Shown: positions 1-5,067 of the stretch, piece after piece
How positions within the stretch are numbered: the stretch's first letter is position 1
Layout of the letters: every line of letters starts with the position of its first letter
Assembly: GCA_946886375.1 (NCBI GenBank)
Contig: CAMPIL010000195.1
Coordinates: forward strand, 1 to 6,940
Direction: 5' to 3'
Length of the DNA: 6,940 nt
From: an uncultured Phycisphaerales bacterium
Lineage (GTDB): Bacteria > Planctomycetota > Phycisphaerae > Phycisphaerales > SM1A02
Notes under the pieces: model-generated
Told to the model about the DNA's origin: nothing
What the model saw: only the letters and a program-made list of their open reading frames with translations
The model's database searches: none
Translations under genes and position numbers: made by a program

Positions 1-51
1 GCGCCCATCAAGTGTGGACGTCCTCAGGCAATTTCGCCGGGGCGTGTTGTG

Positions 52-80
52 AAAAAAACCCCCGGCCGCAACCGGGGGTT
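52..80 (-). terminator. Rho-independent terminator after the subtilase gene
   Basis: Bases 57-65 and 72-80 form a perfect 9-bp, mostly G-C stem with a 6-nt loop at 66-71. Read on the minus strand, the stem is followed directly by a run of seven T (complement of the A run at 52-58, two of which also pair in the stem). It begins 29 bases after the TAA of the subtilase gene. On the plus strand the stem is followed by a mixed sequence with no T run, so the signal is directional and serves the minus-strand gene. It marks the end of the transcript for the subtilase gene and possibly for the whole three-gene run. Confidence 0.92.
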
Positions 81-109
81 CCTTTCAATCAACATTCTCC
101 AACAACTTC

Positions 110-3100
110 TTACGGACACGCGCCCCATGCATTGATGACCGACAGCATGTCCGATACGTTCACCTGACCATCAGCATTGATGTCCTGTGGGCACAACACC
201 GGCGGGGTAGGACAGCCGCCCCATGCGTTGATCACTGCCAACAAGTCCGCCACGTTCACCATTTCGTCGCCGTTCATGTCCGCATCGCACGGCACGTTCA
301 ACTTGCCGCACCAGTTGATAATCATGCTCATCAGGATTTGTCGATTCGCAGCCCCGGGAACCGCTTCCAGCGGGAAACCGAAGAAACTGCTCCGGTAGTC
401 GCCAGCATCACGAGTGATCGCCGTGCCGCCTGCTGGAATCGAAAACGCAAGCAACGCGCCGGCGTTGGGATTGACCATGTCGCTGAAGTTGCTCACGCCC
501 GGCCCGCCCGACGCTATGGAATACGCAAGGGTGTACGGCCCCATTCCAGTGAAAAGATTCGCGCCTGCGTTGACGGCTGTGTAATTCACATCGTGATCCA
601 CTCCCGTCGCCATGCCCAGGTACTGCTGCATGAACGAGTTCGGCGTCGTGCTGCCCGAGCCGATGCGATCGTAGAGATAATCCTGGCTGCTCAGGAAGAA
701 ACATCCGCCCGCGTTCATCCACGCTGCCAGATCGACTTCGGTTGCGGCCTTGGGACCAGCCTTGGGATTGCTCGTGCCTGCAAACGAATCGCCTGAGAAC
801 CAGATGATGATCTGGTAGGGGGCCATTTGCGTGAAGGTCGGTTCGGGGTTGGTGTTGTTGTTCACGTCCCAAATGTCATACGACACGCCCAGCGCGTTGA
901 GCGCATCGGTGTAAGACGAACGAACATTGGGCGAGTTGTCATCGTCATCCACCAGAAGAATCGGCGGCACATCCAACGTGCGGAAACTGAACGCGCTGGA
1001 CCACGCCCCGCTGCCACAGGCGTTCACGCCGCGCACGCGCCAGTAATACACCGTGTACGTGTTCAACGGGCTGCCGACCATGTGTGTCGTCGTCGCGGTG
1101 GATGATGAATACACGACGTTATTAAATCCAGCGTCGCTGGCGACCTGCACTTCATACGTTGCAGTCTGAGGCGAAGCGGACCAACTGAGCGTGGGCGTCG
1201 CGGCTACGTTCACCGCGCCGTGCGCGGGCGATGCAAGGTTCACCGCTGCGGGAATGATGTTGGAGATGTTCAGCGTCACGTTCACGCTTCGCACGATCGA
1301 ACCCGACGTGCCGGTGATCTGCAGTGTGTGGCCGCCTTCCAGGGCGCCGGCGCTGGCGGTGAGGTTCAGCGTGGTGCTGGCCGGGGCAATCACCGGGTTG
1401 GTCGCGAACCCGCCCGTCACGCCCGGCGGAAGGTTCACGGTCAGGTTCACCGGATCGGTAAATCCAAGAATCTGCGCGAGGTCGATGTTATACACAGGAT
1501 TCGCGGGCGCGCAAATCGTCTGCGAACTCGGGCCGGCCGAAATCCCGAAGCCGGGCTCGACCGCCGCGTTGTACACCACCAGCGCGAAATCCTGGTCGGT
1601 GGCGTCGCCGGCGTTGGGCACGCCGTTGGAGTTAATGTTGGTTCCCACCACGCGAATGGTGACCGCGCCGCTGCCCGCGGGAAGGAACACGCCTTCGGTG
1701 TTGTTCTTGTTGTCAGCGGTCCCGCCGGTGATGGAGAACCCATTTGCGGCGAAGTTGTTGCCGCGATAGGTTCCCGCGCCGCCTTCGACGACGAGATCGA
1801 GATCGTTGTTCCACGCCGGCGTGCTGCTGCCCAAACCGTGGCCGGGCGCATCGGTCCACACCAGCATGATCTTCATCGGTTTGCTTGCGTCCAACGGCGA
1901 CATGCTGGTGGTCCACTGCTCGTCGGTGTTGTCCAGAATCACCTGCTGGTCGAAGTATTGCACGCTGCTGGCGGGCGGATTCACCACCGCGGCAAGGTTC
2001 ATGCGGCCCCAACCCTGCTTGTTGTCGAAGGGATGCCCAAGCAATCCGCCGTCGGCATCAACGTTGCCCGCAAGGTCATGCGCGACGGGCAGGAACGCAG
2101 CCTTCACCAGCGCGGGACTGGGATCAACCGTGTACGTGGGCAGCGTGCGGTAATACTGAATGAACAGGGCCACGCCGCCTGAGACGTGCGGCGAGGCCAT
2201 GCTCGTGCCGCACAGCAGCGCGTATCCGTTGCTGGTCGATGTAGAATCTTCGTAACATCCCGGCGCGACGAGGTGCGGAATCTTCCGGCCATCCAGGCAC
2301 GGCCCGTGCGCGGAATTGGAAGACACGTCATTGATCTGCAGAATCTGTGAGCCCGAGCCGGAGTTCTGCATCTTGGTTGAACCGATGGAGAAGATGTTCT
2401 TTGCCTCATCAGGCGTGCCCTGCGTGCTTGTGCCGCCGTTGCCGTTCATGATTGAAAGCACAAACGTCAGCGGCTGATCGCCTGCGAGGGACGAATTCGT
2501 ATCGCGCACGCCGATGTCGCACTGCATGGTCTTGTTGTCATAGCCAAGCGGCGAACCGGAAGGCCCCCAACTGTTGCCCGAGAGCGAAGCGCCATTGGCG
2601 TAGGACTGCTTCATGAGTTCAAGCATGCCGTTGGCCTGCGTGTAGGTTGGGTTGTACAACTGCTCGACGAGTTGCGCCCCGGGCGCGACACCCATGCCGC
2701 GCGCGAACCCGAAACTGTCAAGCACGCCTGAGGAGTTGTCCGCGACCATCGTGCCAGCGGTGTGGGTTCCGTGTGAATTGGAAGTCGCGCCGCCGCAGGA
2801 TGAGCCCACGCATGGAGCCATGCGGCTGATGAGGTTGGGGTGCGTGTCGAGTACGCCGCCGTCCACGTTGGCGATCTTCACGCCCGCGCCATTCAATCCG
2901 ACGCTCGCCAGCCACGTCATGTAACCGGGGAAAACCTGGTTGGAGGCGTTGTAGTTTCCGACATTGACTTGGTTGCTCATCTCGCCGCGAAGCCCGCCAT
3001 CGGTGGCGAGCGGCTGAACGGTGTACACGCCTGGAATCTGCGAGATATGCTGAATCGCGCCGCCGGGCATGTGAAAAGACGCGGCCTCAAAAACATCATT

Positions 3101-3646
3101 AAGTGCAGCGCGGCTGTTCAAGCGCCCGCCTGCGGCTTCAATCTCGCCCACCACCGCGTTGGTGTCCGCGGCGCGAACCATCAGCACATCAACATCAATC
3201 AGATCGGCGGCGAGATTGCGCCAGCGCGGCAGCACGCGGTAGGCCGGCGCGAACGCGCCGGTGGCCCGCACGCTTTCAACCTTGTTGTTCAGGTCAACGC
3301 GATCCGCGGTCGATCCCCAAATGATGTAAGTGTACGGCGGAAGATATTGAATCACTTCCATGCCCGCATCGCTGAGTTGATCCAGCCAGCGCGACTTGAT
3401 TGGACCATCAAACTGCACCAGATGCAGATCCTTCACGTCATCGCGAACGTTGCTCCAGCCCTGGGGCAGTTGCGGATCGCCATCGCGCAAGTCGAATTGC
3501 TGCTCGCCAAGGGTGAGCGAATAGTTGATGGACTGACCAGGCGCACTCGAGGCGCGATGACTTTTCGCGCCAGGCTCGGCGAGCCCGGATGAAATCAGAC
3601 CAAGACCGCCAAGCACAGTGACTGCGAGAATTCCGCGAAAGCGCAT
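110..3646 (-). CDS. Secreted S8 subtilisin-family serine protease (KP-43-like) with tandem C-terminal dockerin-like modules
   Basis: Exported subtilase of 1178 residues. I place the start at 3646 rather than the in-frame ATG at 3706, because GGAGG lies 11 bases upstream of it and a signal peptide begins there (basic MRFR, then a hydrophobic run to about residue 22). The 20 extra codons have no ribosome binding site and no export features. Order: propeptide-like region about 30-240; catalytic domain about 241-557 with Asp262 (NVDGG), His292 (SHGTHTAG), oxyanion Asn401 and Ser482 (CGTSMASPH); beta-barrel domain 558-695 (LVWTD, NNDLDLVV) typical of KP-43-like enzymes; Ig-like segment about 697-795; Fn3-like segment about 802-891; alpha/beta domain about 894-1114 opening with ILLVDDDD; two Cys-bounded dockerin-like modules at 1120-1146 and 1152-1178. 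Known for the family: endoproteolysis outside the cell. Inferred: the tail anchors or sorts the enzyme. Substrate unknown. All catalytic residues are present. Confidence 0.93.
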   Translation of the reverse strand: MRFRGILAVTVLGGLGLISSGLAEPGAKSHRASSAPGQSINYSLTLGEQQFDLRDGDPQLPQGWSNVRDDVKDLHLVQFDGPIKSRWLDQLSDAGMEVIQYLPPYTYIIWGSTADRVDLNNKVESVRATGAFAPAYRVLPRWRNLAADLIDVDVLMVRAADTNAVVGEIEAAGGRLNSRAALNDVFEAASFHMPGGAIQHISQIPGVYTVQPLATDGGLRGEMSNQVNVGNYNASNQVFPGYMTWLASVGLNGAGVKIANVDGGVLDTHPNLISRMAPCVGSSCGGATSNSHGTHTAGTMVADNSSGVLDSFGFARGMGVAPGAQLVEQLYNPTYTQANGMLELMKQSYANGASLSGNSWGPSGSPLGYDNKTMQCDIGVRDTNSSLAGDQPLTFVLSIMNGNGGTSTQGTPDEAKNIFSIGSTKMQNSGSGSQILQINDVSSNSAHGPCLDGRKIPHLVAPGCYEDSTSTSNGYALLCGTSMASPHVSGGVALFIQYYRTLPTYTVDPSPALVKAAFLPVAHDLAGNVDADGGLLGHPFDNKQGWGRMNLAAVVNPPASSVQYFDQQVILDNTDEQWTTSMSPLDASKPMKIMLVWTDAPGHGLGSSTPAWNNDLDLVVEGGAGTYRGNNFAANGFSITGGTADNKNNTEGVFLPAGSGAVTIRVVGTNINSNGVPNAGDATDQDFALVVYNAAVEPGFGISAGPSSQTICAPANPVYNIDLAQILGFTDPVNLTVNLPPGVTGGFATNPVIAPASTTLNLTASAGALEGGHTLQITGTSGSIVRSVNVTLNISNIIPAAVNLASPAHGAVNVAATPTLSWSASPQTATYEVQVASDAGFNNVVYSSSTATTTHMVGSPLNTYTVYYWRVRGVNACGSGAWSSAFSFRTLDVPPILLVDDDDNSPNVRSSYTDALNALGVSYDIWDVNNNTNPEPTFTQMAPYQIIIWFSGDSFAGTSNPKAGPKAATEVDLAAWMNAGGCFFLSSQDYLYDRIGSGSTTPNSFMQQYLGMATGVDHDVNYTAVNAGANLFTGMGPYTLAYSIASGGPGVSNFSDMVNPNAGALLAFSIPAGGTAITRDAGDYRSSFFGFPLEAVPGAANRQILMSMIINWCGKLNVPCDADMNGDEMVNVADLLAVINAWGGCPTPPVLCPQDINADGQVNVSDMLSVINAWGACP
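113..289 (-). repeat. Tandem dockerin-like modules at the C-terminus of the subtilase
   Basis: Two 27-residue units encoded at 209-289 and 113-193, with a 96-base period. Each begins with Cys, carries a 12-residue calcium-type loop and helix (V-N-V-x-D-x-L-x-V-I-N-A-W-G) and ends in Cys-Pro. The second loop, DINADGQVNVSD, matches the classical dockerin/EF-hand pattern of D at 1, N at 3, D at 5, G at 6, N at 9 and D at 12. The first has D, N, D, N and D at 1, 3, 5, 9 and 12 but Glu instead of Gly at 6. The last Pro is the final residue before TAA. Calcium binding is expected from the residues but unproven. Confidence 0.85.
305..967 (-). other. C-terminal alpha/beta domain of the subtilase (ILLVDDDD domain)
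   Basis: Residues about 894-1114 of the subtilase form a region that does not belong to the protease core. It starts with a beta strand and an acidic turn (PPILLVDDDD), continues with a helix (Y-T-D-A-L-N-A-L-G), a strand (YDIWDV) and another strand (YQIIIWFSGD), and later has SSQDYLYD and LGMATGVDHDV. This alternation resembles a Rossmann-like or class I glutamine-amidotransferase-like fold, as seen in ThuA-like domains on secreted proteins. I see no clear catalytic Cys-His-Glu set, so it may be a binding module. The family assignment is tentative. Confidence 0.5.
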
Positions 3647-3657
3647 TGCAAGTTTTT

Positions 3658-3662
3658 CCTCC
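3658..3662 (-). promoter_or_regulatory. Ribosome binding site of the subtilase gene
   Basis: GGAGG on the minus strand, 11 bases before the ATG at 3646. It decides the start, since the upstream in-frame ATG at 3706 has no purine-rich stretch at a suitable distance and would place 20 hydrophilic residues in front of the signal peptide. Confidence 0.8.
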
Positions 3663-3730
3663 GGCAGGGCTGCGCGGTTTGACTCACCAGCCGCGCGTGC
3701 CTGCATCAGCCATGGACGCCGTACAACACA

Positions 3731-3788
3731 TGAGACCCATTCCGGAAGCGTCGCATTGGCATGCGCGGGGCTTGCGGAACAGGTCTCA
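3731..3788 (-). promoter_or_regulatory. 58-nt stem-loop in the subtilase leader or intergenic region
   Basis: Arms 3731-3749 and 3770-3788 are 19 nt each and pair at 16 of 19 positions as DNA. As minus-strand RNA, the sense of all genes here, the C/A and A/C mismatches become G-U wobbles. That gives 18 of 19 pairs with a single C-C mismatch. The 20-nt apical region holds a second 5-bp stem (3752-3756 with 3761-3765) around a 4-nt loop. The element lies 84 bases before the subtilase start and 89 bases after the stop of the upstream gene. The sequence after it (UGUGUUGU) is only moderately U-rich, so it is not a standard terminator. It could be a leader regulatory structure, an RNA-processing or stability hairpin, or a degenerate terminator. 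Confidence 0.55.
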
Positions 3789-3877
3789 CTCTCAAGCGAT
3801 GCAGTCTAACAAATGATGGCTGTAAGGGAAGGGGATTTTGCAGCGTTCGCCGTGCCGTGCGTGCCAGGGGCAGAACG

Positions 3878-4930
3878 TCAGGGACACGCGCCCCACGAAT
3901 TGACCACTGCCAGAAGGTCGTTCACATTCACCACGCCGTCGGGAATCGCGGGCGCGATGTCGGCCGAACAGCCTGGACACGGGCCCCACCAGTTGATGAC
4001 CTCCAATAGGTCATTCACGTTCACCACGCCGTCCAAAGGCGTCGGGGCAAGATCGGCCAGACATGGCGGCGCATCGCAGGCATCGCCCAGGCCGTCGCCA
4101 TCGGTGTCGATCTGATCGGGATTGAACGCGGTTGGGCAGTTGTCCAGAGCGCAGGTGTTGGCGGGGAAACCAAGATCGCCGTAGCCATCGCCATCGACAT
4201 CGGTGCAGGTGTCGCAGGCGTCGAGGGCGCCGTCGGCGTCGGCATCGTAAGAATTCGCGCCGGCCGCGAACGCGCCGGACAAGGTGGTGTTGCTGATGTT
4301 CGGCTGAATCGTGATCGTGAGTCCGGTCAAAGGCGGCGGAAGTGCTGCCGGATCAATCACAATGACCTGGTCTGCAATGGTGAGTTGATCAAGTTTGACC
4401 GTGGACGCGGTGGGATTCGTCACGCGCGCGTTGAGTGCGCCCGGGCCGATGTTGTCGAAGGACCCGCTGCTGGCCGCGATGCCGGTGGTGGTGTACGAAC
4501 CGGTGAAGCGAACCATCGCCGTGGGAAAGGCAACCGCGCCTCCGGCGGCAATGGGCGAGCAGATCGGCTGCGCCAGCGTCAACTGCAGGTTCTGGAAATT
4601 CACGTTCAGCGTCTGGCAAAACGGACAGAAGAAACTGAACGTGAACGTGGTGTTCGCAAACGACAACTGCATGGCGTTGACCTGAGTCGCGCTGAAGGGC
4701 GCGGCGTTGCGCACGAACGCCGCGCTCGCCGTGCCGGTGGTCGTCATGGTGCGGGTGTCGTCATCGGTGCTGTTGCCGAACGCCGTCGAAAGGGTCATGA
4801 CGATGCGCACGGTGGCGGAGGAACCAGCGGGCGTGGTCATCGCAGATTCGACCGCGCCGAGCGCGGGAGCAGCGGCAATTCCGAGCGACGCGACAAGCGT
4901 AACGATTGTGGAAACCATACGGCTGGACAT
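3878..4930 (-). CDS. Exported calcium-binding protein of unknown function: beta-rich domain, thrombospondin type-3 repeats, tandem dockerin-like tail
   Basis: Predicted product of 350 residues. The start at 4930 is preferred over the in-frame ATG at 4963, because AGGGAG ends 8 bases upstream and the signal peptide ([20 protein letters not shown], Ala-rich, cleavage probably near ALGA) begins there. Residues about 30-220 are Thr/Ser/Ala-rich with alternating hydrophobic positions, which suggests a beta-sandwich; I do not recognise the family. This part contains a CPFC pair at 102-105 and a further Cys near 124. Residues about 229-286 are thrombospondin type-3 calcium repeats ([33 protein letters not shown], with the DNCP spacer). 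Two dockerin-like modules follow at 290-319 and 321-350, and the protein ends in ACP. It lies between two secreted proteases with the same tail, so a surface or matrix role is plausible. The function cannot be assigned. Confidence 0.88.
   Translation of the reverse strand: MSSRMVSTIVTLVASLGIAAAPALGAVESAMTTPAGSSATVRIVMTLSTAFGNSTDDDTRTMTTTGTASAAFVRNAAPFSATQVNAMQLSFANTTFTFSFFCPFCQTLNVNFQNLQLTLAQPICSPIAAGGAVAFPTAMVRFTGSYTTTGIAASSGSFDNIGPGALNARVTNPTASTVKLDQLTIADQVIVIDPAALPPPLTGLTITIQPNISNTTLSGAFAAGANSYDADADGALDACDTCTDVDGDGYGDLGFPANTCALDNCPTAFNPDQIDTDGDGLGDACDAPPCLADLAPTPLDGVVNVNDLLEVINWWGPCPGCSADIAPAIPDGVVNVNDLLAVVNSWGACP
3881..4063 (-). repeat. Tandem dockerin-like modules at the C-terminus of the exported calcium-binding protein
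   Basis: Two 30-residue units encoded at 3974-4063 and 3881-3970, with a 93-base period. Hand alignment gives 65 of 90 identical bases. Both contain [10 protein letters not shown] and end in WGxCP. The calcium-type loop differs from the classical form: the first Asp is followed by (L/I)AP and two more residues before P-D-G. This lengthens the loop or removes the usual ligands at positions 1 and 3. Confidence 0.85.
4073..4243 (-). repeat. Thrombospondin type-3 calcium-binding repeats
   Basis: Residues about 229-286 of the 350-residue protein contain three Asp-rich loops of the type D-x-D-x-D-G-x-x-D, with interspersed Cys and the linker [11 protein letters not shown], which is characteristic of thrombospondin type-3 repeats. 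These bind calcium and form stiff linkers in known proteins. Here they connect the unknown beta-rich domain to the dockerin-like tail. Confidence 0.85.
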
Positions 4931-4938
4931 GCGGCGTT

Positions 4939-4944
4939 CTCCCT
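4939..4944 (-). promoter_or_regulatory. Ribosome binding site of the exported calcium-binding protein gene
   Basis: AGGGAG on the minus strand, 8 bases before the ATG at 4930. Its spacing supports this start over the ATG at 4963, which would add 11 polar residues ahead of the signal peptide. Confidence 0.75.
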
Positions 4945-5012
4945 GGGCGCGTGGCGACGTCATCGGTCGGCGACGATCAAACCCACCGGCGATGTCATCA
5001 GCGTACAGAGAG

Positions 5013-5031
5013 TCTGTTGGGATTCAACAGA
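5013..5031 (-). other. Short hairpin after the metalloprotease gene
   Basis: TCTGTTG (minus strand) at 5025-5031 pairs perfectly with CAACAGA at 5013-5019 across a 5-nt loop. It starts 36 bases after the stop of the metalloprotease gene. The sequence after it on the minus strand is CTCTCTGT, pyrimidine-rich but without a T run. It may be a weak terminator or a 3' end structure. A 7-bp hairpin can also occur by chance. Confidence 0.35.
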
Positions 5032-5067
5032 AAACTGCACGTGAACATGCAATCGCAAAGTCGATCA

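Noticed and set aside
1..51. Possible end of another gene at the left edge
   Set aside because: Too short to judge and no motif, stop context or RNA signature can be supported.
1220..2182. Plus-strand open frame of 320 codons inside the subtilase gene
   Set aside because: Antisense to the conserved beta-barrel and end of the catalytic domain. The product has the Arg/His/Val-rich composition of a shadow frame and no recognisable motif.
3244..3261. Perfect 8-bp palindrome CCGGCGCG-AA-CGCGCCGG within the subtilase gene
   Set aside because: It lies in coding sequence for a GAFAPA stretch. A similar GC-rich string occurs near 4260 in the next gene over the same amino acids, so codon preference explains it.
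2840..3592. Plus-strand open frame of 250 codons inside the subtilase gene
   Set aside because: Antisense to the Asp motif and propeptide of the subtilase. No domain and no start signal.
3684..3731. Minus-strand 15-codon upstream ORF (MCCTASMADAGTRGW) starting in the edge of the 58-nt stem-loop
   Set aside because: No Shine-Dalgarno sequence, no codon run of a regulatory amino acid, and no overlap with the subtilase start. A frame of this length occurs easily by chance.
5036..5051. Imperfect 16-bp palindrome (TGCA at both ends) upstream of the TSP3 gene, considered as an operator
   Set aside because: Only 12 of 16 positions are symmetric, no second copy was seen, and no promoter elements with good spacing could be placed around it.
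4931..5067. Sigma-70-type promoter for the TSP3 gene (TTGCAT and TTGAAT)
   Set aside because: The matches are 3/6 and 4/6 with a 19-base spacer, no better than chance. No promoter is called for any gene in the window.
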